Shown: positions 22,361-35,369, counted from the first letter of the stretch. The stretch: DNA of 64,000 nucleotides from Mermis nigrescens (GCA_036768485.1 JAVLUZ010000724.1:186001-250000), one strand, 5' to 3'. The notes: generated by a model not told the origin, from the sequence alone. Made by a program: numbers and translations.

Positions 22361-24480
22361 AGGTAGCGCGTTAGCGCGTACCTATATTATACTTGCGTAC
22401 TCCAAAACCTGTGCACTCCCCTACAGCTATAACAGGACATATATGGGAGGGGCGCTTTTTTAGAAGATAGATAATAAAAAAATCCGCTGTACATTTTTTG
22501 TTTTTCTTTACACCTCTATACCCAGCTTGTGAAGAGCGTAGGCGTAACGTTATAACATATAGGAACTTTTGACGTGTTTTTTGCCCAGCTTGTACACAAC
22601 TTAGCATGAATGTCTCGTAGAATTCAATAAAATATAATTGTAAAGGTCTAGATTCTCCAAAAAATGTTTTTTGTCTTCTAAATTTGCGTTAATTCACGAG
22701 TACGAATATAGGAGTGTAAAGAGTACGGAAATCTGTAGGTGAAAAGACAGTTTTTGGTCGAGTTTTCGACTAGTTTATGTCTGCCAACAAGTCCGGTCAT
22801 ATGTCCCAAAATATATTTTCTGATAGGAAATTGAGGGCTACTTTCTGCTTACTAGCAAACTTTTGTACACTCAATACAGACTTAGTACCAACCTTACACT
22901 CTAGTGGATGGTGTAAAAACAGATTCGATCTAAGATTTCTCTGACAACTTTTCCGCTTATAAGTCGGGACAAGATTAATAAAATAAAAATTAACGACCTT
23001 CTAAGGGCTACACGTCGCAGCAAACCGCGTATGAAAAATGAAAAATTAAGTTATTAATGGATAAGTAAAGACCGAAATCAGGGGTGTAAAATAGGCGAAA
23101 ATACATGTTTTTCCCTATTTTGATTGGTAAATGTCTCAAATATTTAGTGGAACAGAAGTTTTACGGTTCAAAGGCTACAAACAGGCTTAAATTGAATTTT
23201 TTAAAACTCAGCGTCAGATTTTTAAAGTTTAAAATGTGTCGGATGGTGGAAAATTACGTTTTAGTCCATGTTTTTGTTTGTCACTTTCTCCGTTTTGATG
23301 TCAGGATAGGTCGAATTAAATTAAAATAAATTACTTTATAAGGGGTGCACATCACAGCAAATTGCGTTTGTTTACATCAATATTTTTTTGGGAGGTGTAA
23401 AGTCTAAAATTGAGTGTGTTGAATGTTTTTCTGTCTTGTTTTTACTGCCAACTTCGCCGGTTATGAGTCTGACATGATCTCAAGTATAAAAATAATGCAG
23501 GAATCAAATGTGATACGCCAGTTGGGCGCGTTTGTTTATACACAACAGTGGTGTAGAGTAGTTTACATTTGATATTTATTTGTCTTCAGGCAATGTGGAG
23601 ACTTAATTTTTTCATGAAGTTTGATCGTAATTTCAGGGTAATATTAGAATTATAAATCTCACTAAAATCTTCTTTACACTCTGCAATAGTATAAAGTTTA
23701 CACTGCGAATTAATTTCATTTCTAGAGCCTTGCAGAAGCTTAAGTTTTTGTAAAATGTACTATCTATCGTCAGAATTACGAATCTGACTGTTAGTTCTTT
23801 CTATACCCAGTAGCTGTGTGAAGTTCGCAATATTCATTTATTGTCAATGTGTAGTTTACACTACAAATTTATTCAACTTCTATTGCGTTGCAAAAAGTAA
23901 ATTTTTTTCGGAATATATGTTCCGTAAGGTCCGGATTACAAATCTGACTGTATGATTTCCTTACACACAAAAGTTATGTAAAGTTTACACCGAAAATCGA
24001 ATTTAGTTTCAGAGAGTCGCAGAAGCTTAATTTTTTAAATGTTGAATGTGACGTCAGGATGACGAATCTGAGCGCAAATGTTCTGTACACCAATATTTGA
24101 GTAGAGTTTTTGCTGAATACCTTCTATCTTTTGAATATGTTAAGGTTGTCTTGTTCGAAAAATATAGTGCTGATGTTCAGAACAATTCGTTTTCCGCGTT
24201 CTTGGACTGATGTCATTATTGTTGCATTTTACCGTATTCGTTTACTGACTGATTTACTCAAATCACATGCTGATTAAAAGTATGGTACTAGCAAAAAGAA
24301 TGCTATGATGGAAAAAAACGAATTTACATTGGATTGTGGATTATTAAGGATGTAAAAGGATAAAAGGAAGGGAATAAGGAAAAAGCTACGTATGTATACG
24401 ACTAAAGTCGCGAAATTTGTTAAAGAATCAAAGCAACGCAAAAAATCGAAGTATATTATGCGGCCTCTAAAAAAGTGTAA
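22361..24480 (+). repeat. R3 long repeat, copy b
   Basis: It opens with AGGTAGCGCGTTAGCGCGTACCT (22361-22383) and TATTATACTTG, then follows copy a block by block to the left arm of the fold-back (GCTATGATGGAAAAAAACG, about 24300) and GTATATTATGCGGCC (about 24450). The right fold-back arm is missing. It lacks both R1 insertions found in copy a and so provides their empty sites. Confidence 0.75.
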
Positions 24481-25229
24481 CCTTCTTTAAATAATTTTCA
24501 ATGCTTCACCTAAGAGTGTGTATCCAAAATGTCTATTTTTTGAAAATCGCTTGCTAGTTGCAACGCCGACTTGCTTCGTATCGTGATTGATGGAAAATTA
24601 ATTGCAATTGTATTCAAATGTGTTTTAAACCTGGCGGCAATTGATTAGTGCTCACAATCGTTGCTCGCATGCAAGTGTACCTATTATTAATGCTTTAACC
24701 CATAAATGTGGGCGTCGAAATAATGGATTATTTTTTAGGGCTTATAGCTCACTGCAGTCAATAAAAAGTAAAAAAAAATAATAACTTAAATGAAAGAGAG
24801 CAGACTAAGATCTATGAGTGAGATATAATTTCATTGGGTCAAGTCGCTAGTAATTTTGTAGTAAAGACTACCAAAATGCCATTTTTTGTGACTTTTACTA
24901 GTAATATTTTTCTTTCATGCAAGATTATTCGTTGAAATCTCTTAATTTAGTCTACAACAAGTCTTCTCATCAAAAATGTATTGTTTTTTTTAAGTTCACT
25001 AATGAAGGAAAATCAAAATGTCCTTTTAAGGGACGGATCTCAGAATCTTACCCCTTTTTATGGTGTGTTATAGACGTAGATCTCTTGCAAAAGTGTGGTG
25101 ATAATTTATTATTATATAAACAATTCAACTCAATAAATGAATCACTTCTCTATTAAGCTCACAGCTCAAAAAAGATTCTGTTTTGTGGCATATGATTTTA
25201 TTATATGATTATGATTATATATGATTTTG

Positions 25230-25230
<1 letters not shown>
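24480..25230. other. No gene seen
   Basis: This is partly the tail of R3 (shared with the interior of 46208-47000, including the GATTAGTGC.CACAATCG block near 24650), then unremarkable A+T-rich sequence. An open frame of 79 codons at 24917-25156 has no recognisable domain or duplicate. Confidence 0.4.

Positions 25231-25291
<61 letters not shown>
25231..25291. repeat. (TTA)n microsatellite
   Basis: About 20 uninterrupted TTA units. Confidence 0.95.
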
Positions 25292-25292
<1 letters not shown>

Positions 25293-25334
25293 CATATGAT
25301 TCTACATTCAAATTTGCAATTTTAGTGTGTCCGG

Positions 25335-25753
25335 ACAATTGCTCGTTAGCAATTGCTCGACAACAATTGCCCCCCAACAATTGCTCGCCTAGACATTGCT
25401 CACCTGACAATTGCTCGTCTGACAATTGCTCGCCTGACAATTGCTTGCCTGACAATTGCTCGCCTGACAATTGCTCGCCGAATAATTGCTCGCCAACAAT
25501 TGCTCGCTCAACAATTGCTCGCCGGACAATTGCTCGCCGAACCATTGCTCGCCGAACAATTGCTTGAGTAATTGCTATGCGAGCAATTGTTTGACGAGCA
25601 ATTATTCGGCTAGCAAATGCTTGGCGAGCAGTTGTTCGGCGAGAAAGTGTGAGGCGAGCAATCGTTCGGCGAGCAATTTTTGGGCGAGCAATTGTTGGTC
25701 TTGGAATTGCTAGGCGAGTTATTGCTAGGTGAGCAATTATTGGCGAGCAATTT
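25335..25753. repeat. 15-bp minisatellite that reverses orientation midway
   Basis: The left half (to about 25570) repeats GACAATTGCTCGCCT. The right half (from about 25580) repeats the inverse, GCGAGCAATTGTTCG. The result is a 420-bp inverted array that could form a long hairpin. Each unit has the self-complementary core CAATTG. Open frames across it give short peptide repeats but no recognisable protein. Confidence 0.9.
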
Positions 25754-25969
25754 TCCCATAATCCAATTTTAGTAGTACTTTCTATGGGCTGTCCATTAAA
25801 CGTATATTTTTTCTAGTGTCCTACAGTAGGTAATGAATAGAACGGAAAAAATCAGACACTATTTTTATTATAGATAATCCGAATATCATAAAATTATTTG
25901 TTGTAACTCACTCTTTCACATTACCCGTATTTAAGGGCTGTCAATTTTGTAAAAATTGACTCTAAATTG

Positions 25970-27260
25970 TCTTTGAAATCGGAATAGGGTAATGTTTCGC
26001 TATTCAATTTTATGCTTGGTTTAAGCATGCCTAATTAAGCCCAAAGGTATTAGAGTATTTTGTACTGAAAGCCACTGGCTCACCTACGCACCGAAACATA
26101 CCGGAATTTTGGCAGCCTAAGGTGAGTTTGATTTGAGGCGTTTTAGAGATAAATACACGTAACATTAAGGTTAACATTCAATCCCCGATTCCTAAGCTTA
26201 CTTCGTTTCTAAATGAGGCAAAATAAAAAATAAAAAATAGATTAGAAACTTGTTTAAATTTGTACGTACATTTCTAAAAGTATGAGTGCATCAAGAGTAA
26301 CAAATTTAATGGAAATGACTAAATCATTGAGCTTTTCTGCGTAAAAATTTGCAAATGCTTTTTTATTTAAAAAACAATGATTCTGCTCTTACGAACTTTT
26401 TTCAAGTGGAAGTGCTACAGTGATTTTTAATAGTGCTTAGAGAATGTACTTGAATTAGTGTGCCTAAACTTTGCCCTCACTCACTCATGCTCTCTCAATT
26501 TGATTCGGCTTTTAATCGTCAAGATAAAATTTTCTCGTACTGTCATTTTTAGCATTACTGAAAAGTGATTTTCTCGCATCTAATTACCGTCAATCCTAAT
26601 CGAAAATCTATAATTTTTGTAGCATTTGGAACACGTTCAGCTGGATTTTTAATATCGGAATCTTTATATATTCGCTTACGTTATTACAATCCTTCATGCG
26701 AGTTAAGGATAGAATTAAATACAGAAAAAGAGCACTCACGTTTTGTTGTTTATTTCCGAGCTTTCGATTGAACAACGAGATTTCTTGCTTGCTTATTGAA
26801 TTGAGATGATGAGATATATTTTTTCAGCCTATTTATACTACGCAAAGAGGGCATAAACACATTAATATCCGACGTATGAAATCAATCATATTATGTTTTT
26901 CTGTCAGAAAATGCCGCAAACATTACTTCATCTTAAACCGGAACAGTTTTATCATAATAAAAACCATTTTTTCTAAGAAACCCGAAAAGTACCTGCTTCG
27001 AATCTCTTAAGCGAACAAGTAAGAGGTTATCGGCAAAAAACTAGCAAAAATCCATTAAAATCACTATTTAAGGTTTTGAGCCACGTATTTAAATGTCAGC
27101 GAAATCACAAAGATCGATTCATCTTCCAAGATATTAGTTCCAGAATACAAAAAAATTTTCTCGGAAAAAGTTATTTACCTTCTAATTTATCCATGATTTA
27201 AAGTCATCAGCGAGGTGTAAAAAAATGGTGCGCAGAATGGAATAAAAAGCAAGTAAACAT
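25970..27260. repeat. R5 duplicated block, copy B
   Basis: Homologue of 16130-17640, without the SINE. The counterpart of the exon at 17094-17359 (about 26750-27000) is broken by stops and substitutions, so it is probably a pseudogene. Confidence 0.65.
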
Positions 27261-28920
27261 GGATCAGTAATCGATCTAGGAGATATTAAAATAATCCGGA
27301 TTTACGAGTTTTCCGCGGAAACGAAGTTAAATCTTAAAATGATAGGAAGAACATGATTCAAGCAACAAAAGAAGTATTCTAACGTTTCGTAATTTAACCC
27401 TTAAGACATCCGAAAAATCGAATGCGATTTTTTTCTGTGCATGCAATGTCATGGTATATCTTCGCAACTGTGACTTTGTGAATGCAACCATATTTACTTA
27501 TGTCCATTTCTTTATATGCAAACCTAATTAAAATCCCTCAGTTGTTAGTAGGGGACATGCCCGCCTGATTCTCCCATACCCTCCAAAATCCGCTATCACG
27601 CGCGAGCGGTCGCGCATGCGTGGGACGGTGCTTAAGCATAGATATGGACTAATCTTTATGGAATTTCTTCTGGCTAACAAAGCGTTTTCTTAAAAACTAA
27701 AAATCAGGATTTACAAGTTATTCCATTTTCGACCGATACTCTCTATCCATTATTGTAATCTAGATCATTTGTATCCTTAAAAGTCAGGAGCCCATAATAA
27801 AGGGTTAAACGCAATCGCTTATTGTTTTTGTGCCAGCTTTTATCGATAGGGCACATAATTAATTAGCAACCTTTGGCCTTTTCCTCACCAAAGTCATAAA
27901 GGTCCCATCATGCTCCAAAGCCTAAGAACTTTGCCTTCTCCACGCAAAAACATCGTCCATCTTAAAATTCTTTATATTGTTTGGCGATTCGATCCACATA
28001 CAGTAAGAAAATTTGAATAGAGAAAAAGTTGAAATTTTTTAGTTTCGGTTCTAGGTACCAGTAAATGGAACAAATTTTTTAGGCACTGCGCGATATATAT
28101 TCTGGGAAGGGCCAAGGCAATACATGGGCAGCAGCCATATTTTAGGAGTCTGATGAAGCAACATTACAAAATAGGTGCCGAAAGATTTCAATTTCAGAGG
28201 GGGCTGTTGGATTCTGGGAAACTTCCTGAATTTTCTTAAACGCTCATGTATTATTACAAATAACGAAACGCTTAAGAGACTGATTTTCTAGCATTAAAAT
28301 TCTAAGTTAAATAAAAAATGTAAATTTCACTATTCCGTGAGAATGACGCTTATTTTAGAGGAGCATTTAAATTAATTTTATATTGAATTGATTATTCTAA
28401 TCCGATTAACTTCGAATTGTTTATTTTATTGTCACTTAACCTTGAGCACAAAACATCACTTGGAATGGAATTTTTTGATTCATAATTTAGTCAGTAGACT
28501 TGTTTTGTGATTGAAATGCACTTTGTAACGTTTTAGATACGAATCTTAAATTATAATGCATATTATTTTTTTCCTGGAGTTATATGAAATTAGTTCGATG
28601 TTTTATACAATGTCTTATTACAATCCAAACAACGGGTAAACGTGCATCGAATCGAATAAATCAAAAATCGTCTTCCTGTCAGCTCATTTTGCCGGTAGTT
28701 CAATGTACTTAATATTTATTTTTTCATAAAAAAGGAGCCGGAACTCGCCGTCTGGGAAATTTAAGAAAAACGTATTATCGGGATTATTAATGGCAAAAGA
28801 CGCGCGAATAAACATCAATGTGTAATTTGTTTTGCAGATATTTGATCCAAGACTCGTTGTTTTTTATTGAACTAGAATACACAGGCATGTAGCCAGTCTT
28901 TTAAATTTCTGAGAGACATC
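27260..28920. other. No feature seen
   Basis: A+T-rich, non-coding in appearance. One CpG-rich patch lies near 27598-27630 (GCGCGAGCGGTCGCGCATGCG). No repeat boundary or gene is identified. Confidence 0.4.
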
Positions 28921-28923
28921 GGC

Positions 28924-29192
28924 ATAGATGCAGAGCTTGGTTGGTCTATGGGGGTCAGCTAGAGAGCTTTACCGAGTCAAAATGGCCTCTGCAAAGAAAT
29001 TTTGATTTCCATTCATAATCTTTGTTTTGCCCTAATCTTCCCCAGAACATCTCAATTTTTCTATTTTGGTGGTTCCAGAGCACACATGGGCATTGAGGTG
29101 TTGGACGCCCTCATAATCGATAGAACTCAGATATAAAGTGTTGACGGTTTCGCACCATCAGGCCCCCAGAATTAGTTTGCTGCCCATGTATG
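28924..29192 (-). mobile_element. R2-related sequence
   Basis: The left end CATAGATGCAGAGCTTGG is the inverse of the right end of the R2 copy at 37887-38170. The right side ends GCTGCCCATGTATG, which is R1/R2-like. No matching 8-mers flank it, so the boundaries are approximate and the piece may be composite. Confidence 0.4.
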
Positions 29193-29254
29193 GTCTAGAC
29201 CCTAATTAAACGCCCTACCTTTACGTGCACGAGTGAACCGAGCCCAGGTCCAAG

Positions 29255-29565
29255 ATTTTGCTTTTGAGGAAGAATTAAAGTCAGACATCTCGGTAATATG
29301 TGCGTAAGCCCAGGTGCAATAAACGTACTCAAGTCCAGATGGTGCTTAAGTGCCAGTTTAAGCAACAGACTGTTGCACAGACAGTCGCAATAAAATTGGA
29401 GCTGCTGCTTATCTTGAGCACGTGCTTTCAAGCACATACTTAAGCTTGTGCTTAATTTTGGTCTCTTGCAATAAAGTAATCAAATCCTTGCATATCTTGG
29501 TCCGAGCTGATGCTTAACTTCATGAGTGGTCGGAGGCACTCATAAGTACCAGCTTGGCCGCGTTG
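29255..29565. repeat. R6 cluster of AAGCACGTGCTT-like motifs, copy 1
   Basis: Many short inverted motifs (GTGCTTAAG, TTGAGCACGTGCTTTC, AAGCACATACTTAAGC) are packed in about 300 bp. The CACGTG core is an E-box. The cluster recurs at 31290-31490 with different spacing. No coding sequence. Confidence 0.5.
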
Positions 29566-29569
29566 ACTA

Positions 29570-30468
29570 CTATTTTCCATGTACTTGCGAGATACGTTTA
29601 TTAGACATCCTTGCTGAAAAATCATTTTCATATGCGAGAAAAGTTTAATCTATTGAAGTTATGGGGCGGTGATCATACCTGTGCATATACAGAACGGAAA
29701 TTCTTGGAAGCTTGACCTAAAACTTTTTACCAAGTGCCTTTTTTTGGCTCACGATAGATACGTGTCAAAAACGTTTAAATTTTTTACAGGATGTTCTTTT
29801 TTCTTGCTAGAAAGTGATCAAGAAAAATTTAATACTATTTAATAAAATTCAATCAAAGCTGACTACAAAAATAGGCACTTTCGACTAAATAAAAGATCGC
29901 TAAAAACGTTAAACAAGTCGTTTTCGACGAGTTTTCTGATAGCCTTTATTCTGCGGAGTGAAAAATTTTCGCGCGGGTATAGGGGGTTGGGGGTGAACTA
30001 ACCCCAAGATTGTGTACGGCGGTGTCTTTATTTTGTTCATTAAAGATATAAATTTTTTTACTTAGTTAAAGGATCTTTTAGTTTTTAAGTTCATTTTTTA
30101 GCTTAATTTGGAAAGTAAATTTGACATTAATAACATTTTCTCAGAAAGTGTTCAAATGTTATATAGAAAAACGTTCACTATTTCGTACAAAATTATTTGA
30201 TTGTGGATCATTTTCGATTTAATTGGGAAGCTAGTTCTTGTTTTTCTCGCCAGCATGAGTACTTTACGGGAAGTAATAAACTAAGTATTTGTATATTACG
30301 AAAATTTTTTTCAGAAGTTGCTTAAATTTAGAATAATTAGGAAAGCGTTAGAATGCGTTATTTCGTGCAAAATTGTTTTATTCGGAATTATTTTCAGTTT
30401 TTCATTGGGGAGGTGCTAGTTCTTGCTAAAATATCGCTTTCTTCTGGCTCAAGAAAAAACACAGAAAC
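29570..30468. other. No gene seen
   Basis: A+T-rich. A short R1-like G-rich fragment is at about 29974-30010 (TATAGGGGGTTGGGGGTGAAC). Otherwise unremarkable. Confidence 0.35.
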
Positions 30469-30470
30469 TA

Positions 30471-30632
30471 TAGTCTGTTTCACATAACTTCGTGCATATA
30501 TTCTGAGAATTTTCGTCGACAGTAGGCCAAGGTTTCCAAATTTATATATCAAATCAATTTATATCGCAATCTGTCAGCTTATTGCCGTAGATAGTTTTAA
30601 AATTTATGACCGAAGTTGTGTGAAACAAACTA
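30471..30632. mobile_element. R7 MITE with TA duplication, copy 2
   Basis: Ends TAGTCTGTTTCACATAACTTCG and the inverse CGAAGTTGTGTGAAACAAACTA, with TA on both sides (30469-30470 and 30633-30634). At 162 bp it is a close size match to the copy at 41073-41231. Confidence 0.8.
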
Positions 30633-31289
30633 TAACTTCACGTCGACGAGTTTTAAAAAAACGGGGAGAACAAAGGGAAAGACCAAAAATAAGTAAATAA
30701 ATAAAATAAAAGTAATTGGTTAAAAATAATTAGTTGACGGAAAAACAAAAAAGGGACGATTAATCGTAAATGAAACGTGTATCAATTGCAATCGGCCTCT
30801 TACAGTATTTATGTTTTGCATAAGACTATATAAATGCTTAAATATATGAGAAAAATAATACAGAAATCGAGAATCCGATAACGTAAAATGCGAATATTAC
30901 AGGCATACCCCTCCTTGTGAAATAGTTGAAGTAAGGAAACATATAACGCAAGTGTGACTAATCAATTTACCAAAATACGAGCACATGCACAAGCTGCAAA
31001 ATAAGACGAGTATATTAAATTTCAAGACAGTAGGTTAAAGTATCAAAATTAAAGTAAAATTAATTAGTCCAAAATTTAGAGATTATTTCACATAATTATT
31101 ACAAGCTTTTCACTAGCCAACGTTATTTAAAAATATTATCGCAGCTTTATAGCGTAATTCCCACGTTAGTTTTTTTCAGGAAGGAGCGGTATTTTTCTTT
31201 GATTTTAATGATATGCATGGCTCGGCTGACTGTATTTTTTGACATCAACCTCATTAGCACATTTTTCAGACAGCGTCTGGCAGAAGTAA

Positions 31290-31490
31290 ATATAGAAACT
31301 GTTGCTTAAGTTAAGCACGAACTTAAGCATGTGCTTCGAAGATTTAAGCACGAACTTATAAGTACGTGCTAGGTTAGGCACTAGGTCAACATTTTTATTG
31401 CAACCCAATTAAGCAGATGCTTATCCTAGAACGTGCTTAAGCACTTTAAGCATGAACTTAATCAAGGCACGTGCTTACGATATTGCGAGT
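31290..31490. repeat. R6 cluster of AAGCACGTGCTT-like motifs, copy 2
   Basis: Contains TTAAGCACGAACTTAAGCA, GTGCTTAAGCAC and GGCACGTGCTTACG in quick succession. It matches the composition of 29255-29565, but the units do not form a regular tandem array. Confidence 0.5.
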
Positions 31491-33265
31491 GGGCCATGAG
31501 CGCTGCCAAGCTTTATGCAATAGAGAAAGCTTATGATCTTTCAACATCCGATTCGCAGCTCGACTCTAAAGAATTAGGATCACGTTCAGATCTAGTGCAA
31601 CGCAAAGCAAATATATAAGAGAATCAATTATTCGGCGCGAGTGACAGAACTTTTCGGCAAATTCGCCATTTCCAGTGACGGACCAATTAATTTCTGATAG
31701 AGGGAGGGCCAGAGCGGGGGGGGCGGAATCCCAAGTTTTTCTAAGAATGTCAAAAAAGTTCCCGGAAACCCATAATTTATGTGCCAAGTAGCGGTCTTTT
31801 GCCGGTTTCGAGCTGGTAAAATCATTTTTCGCAAGCCTGTTTTTTTTAAAAAAATTAATAACAGTGGAAATTTTTTCTACTGGAAAATACCAGAATAGGT
31901 TGATTGAATTTCATCTACCTCGCGCTAGCAAAAAAGCAAAGTCAGTCGAAAGCAATTTTTTTTAGGATTTTCGATGAAATATGAGAGAGAAATATTTTAT
32001 TATTTTGTCGCTCGAAAAATGTGTGTAAGAGCTACAGAATTTTGGCTACATACAAAAATACAATTTTTTCGCAGAAATAACGCTTTTAGACTGCTATGAA
32101 AAGCAGCAAATATGATAAGACTTTATTGTCAGTCGCGAAGCGCTGAAAAAGTCGGTAAAAGTTTGGCAATGATGGCTAAAAATCGTTAGAAAATTTTCGG
32201 CTCCATTAGGCCGACAAGAGGACGGTCGCTCCTTCTGAATCCGCGCCCGCCTGGATATATTTTACTCAAAATAGGGCAGTTAGGTGACAAATGTTTAGAT
32301 AAATGCATCTGTCAATCAAAAGACCTTTGTGACTGCTGAGCACTTACATAATATCGCTAAGTAGCATTTTTTCAAGCTTTGAATCCAATTCGGTAGTTAC
32401 TACCGGATTTTGTTATTTTGTGTCAGTTTGGTTCACATGAGATGCAAATGTATTATCGTATAAAAACTATAAGAACATACGAAAAAAATTAAAATTTGTT
32501 TTTCATGCGCACAAATTTTAAGCAAAAATGTTTTTTTTTGTTTTTTATACACCGATAGTTGTCATTTTTTATTTGAGATAAAAGAAAGGCATGGTTATTA
32601 TAATAGAAAACGATCACAAATCACAAAGATATAAACTAAGATGCAGATAACTTTAATAAGCCAACGTGCGAGGCTACCTACTGTCAAAAAACTTAAAAAT
32701 TCATAAAATTTCTGTAATAATAAATTTCTGCAGATAATAGGTCACTGTATAGCCAATTTGACAGCGAATCTATCAAAATCGAAACAATGTTTCGAGCTAA
32801 AATCGCAAAACGAAAAAAATCAGCCAGAAAACGAATATTACCGCGCGCCGCGAATTAGTGCTCTCTACAATATATAAACTTTAGCCAAAAAATAATAAAT
32901 TCGCTGCGGCGTTATCTTGTGCATTCAACAAAACAATTTATTGTTCTATTGTGATTAGTAATAAAAATATAGCGGTCCTCGTGAAACACAGTTTTCCTTA
33001 CATTTTTTGGTTATTCCGAGTAGGTTTATGAACTTGTCCTTTTTCAGCCACCATTCAGCATCTTAACGCTAACAGACTGAAATAAATCAGCCGGATGCAG
33101 AATGTCTTATCGATAACCCTGAGAAGCATTATTATCAGAAAGTTTTCTACATAAATGACATGCAAAGCTTAAAGGGGGTTTTATCAGCAACTGGGATATA
33201 TAAAAAAACTTTATTTAATTATTCAGTGGTGCCTACGTCATTGCTCGTACCTGCAGGTAAGTATC
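31490..33265. other. No gene seen
   Basis: A+T-rich. A piece near 32115-32260 ends in CTGAATCCGCGCCCGCC and resembles one end of an R8-like element. No other structure is supported. Confidence 0.35.
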
Positions 33266-33269
33266 ACAG

Positions 33270-33690
33270 ATAGCGCGTTAGCGCCTAACTACGAGTATAA
33301 TATACTTAAGTAGCCCTTAACAAATGCGTCCCTTACAGCTATAATTGTACACTTCTGTGTTGTGCGTTTTTTAAAGATAAATAACAAAAAAATTCGTTGC
33401 TGCCATTTTTTACACTTCTATCCGGTGTGCAAAGAGCGTTTGAGTTTAAGTGTAACGTTGTAACATGTTTTAAATTGGTCAGCGACACGACTTGTCAAAC
33501 TCAATTTTGCATTCTGTTTAGTCTGGTGTTTTCAAATGTAGACAATTATGTAAGCTCGATGGCACTTGATTCATTTTTTAAAAGTGACATACTTTCGAAG
33601 GGCAGTGTAAAGAGTGTAAAGAAATTGGGGGTAAAAAACACATTTTGGCCGCTTTTTATCTGCCAACAACTCCGGTTATGAGTCCCAAGA
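33270..33690 (+). repeat. R3 copy c, truncated
   Basis: The decayed palindrome GATAGCGCGTTAGCGCCTAAC (about 33269-33289) and TATAATATACTTAAGTA are followed by the R3 blocks CTTACAGCTATAAT, TTTTTAAAGATAAATAAC and CTGCCAACAACTCCGGTTATGAGTCC. The sequence then diverges. Confidence 0.6.
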
Positions 33691-34187
33691 AATTTTTTTT
33701 GATAAAAATGAAGTATTGTCAGGTAAATAGTCATCAGTGATTACCTAATTTTATATCAAGTATTACGTAAATATGCTACTTTTGCGAGTCATTAAATATT
33801 CTTAATTCGTGAAAGGTATTTTTATTATTATTATGCTTATTTTGTCTTATATTTTTGTATTATTTCTGATAAGAACCGTCGACGTATATTTTTATGAGGA
33901 CAGTTATGTTTTATTCTAAGGTAACGCGTGAAAATTGTAAATTACGTTTATTACGTATCGTACTTTAGCTGAGAAACAGGCATGGCGGTGGGAATAAGAT
34001 TCGGCGACATAAAAGAAGAGAAAATACGCTACGGATAGGTTAGTCAAAGACTGAAAGACTCCAAAAGGGGATTAGAAAAGAATTCCAGACACAATTCTAG
34101 AGTTTATCTAAACGATTTAAGAGTCAAGCAGATCGGATGGAAAACCAAAACTCGACCGAACCTAAATCCGCAGAATACAGTAAAATT

Positions 34188-34380
34188 CAGGGGCGGATTT
34201 AGGGGTGAGGGGGGGCGGCCGCCCTTGCCCCCCTTGCCCCAGAATAGTGCACAAAATTAAGCATTTTTGAGCGATTTTTAGCGATTTTCGGGTTAAAACG
34301 GCTAATTTTTCCGCCGAAGTAAGGGTTCCGCCCCTCCTTAGGGGTACCGCCCCCTTAAGAAAATCCTAGATCCGCCACTG
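34188..34380. mobile_element. R8 hAT-like MITE, copy 3 (best preserved)
   Basis: Ends CAGGGGCGGATTTAGG and CCTAGATCCGCCACTG form an imperfect inverted repeat, flanked by an exact 8-bp duplication GTAAAATT (34180-34187 and 34381-34388). At 193 bp it has no coding capacity. It defines the R8 ends used to interpret the other copies. Confidence 0.92.
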
Positions 34381-34741
34381 GTAAAATTATTAATCAATTA
34401 GCAAGAAATAGCATGATTAAGCATGCAACTATAGGCAAATTCGCTTAATCATCAGTATGTGCAACAATTAAATTCATACAGAAAGCGGTATGTTTAATGG
34501 AAGTGTAAAAAGTGAAGCGGAAGCGAGAGGCTAGAAGAGGTCAAAAGGGCAACGTTTTTATCACAACAAGACATGTGGAATACGAGCGGACATCGTGAAT
34601 AAAAAATATAAAATAAAATTGGAAAATACTAAATTTTTATAAAATATAAAATAAAATCGAAAGTAAGCAAAATGTTTTCCCTTCGAACGACCAAAGTTTG
34701 AGGTTCCTCTTGATCTCATTTTACTCACTAGACTGCATGAC

Positions 34742-34975
34742 CATACCTAGGCGTGGGAGATTAGGGAGTATGCACCCCCAGAAACCAAAATAACCCCCCG
34801 ACTTTAAATTTTTAAATTTTTTATATTTTTTCTCAATTTTTTCATGCCAATGGATAGTGCTCGATGAGAAACGTTTAAAAATGGTGTTTTTCGCCATACC
34901 ACCACTTTTAAGGCCATTTTTTGACCTTTGAAAAAATCTTGCACCCCTCCAGAAGTTTGGTGCTGCTCACCTATG
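34742..34975 (+). mobile_element. R1 MITE, 234 bp
   Basis: It starts CATACCTAGGCGTG and ends GCTGCTCACCTATG, with an exact 8-bp duplication TGCATGAC (34734-34741 and 34976-34983). The internal blocks of R1 are complete. Confidence 0.9.
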
Positions 34976-35369
34976 TGCATGACTCCCTAAACTATAAAAA
35001 CCGGATTAAAACAGTAAAATCGCTGAGTGTTTCGTGTGTTTTTTGCGAACAGTCGCCCCGCATTTTGAATATGCTTTTACGTCAATCTAAAATGGCGATT
35101 TTTCGCATAGCGACATTTTTGCCTGATTTCGATTTGTTCGACGGGACTTCGTCCTAAGGGTTTTTGCCAATGAGCAGCGCCTACCTGCTTCTCTCAGCTT
35201 ACGTATTTCGTTTCGAACCCACAATTGTTCGTAAACCAACGTAAGTAATTGATTGTACACATATGTTCATAGATCGAATAAATACAATAATTATAATCAA
35301 CAAGTCTTCGGCTTCTAGGACGCAGGCTTTTACGTGACACTACGACTGAGTGGCTACTTTCGGTTTCCC

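Noticed and set aside
25205..25567. 120-codon open frame with DNCSP-type repeats
   Set aside because: It consists of (TTA)n followed by a 15-bp minisatellite. Several frames on both strands are open for the same reason.
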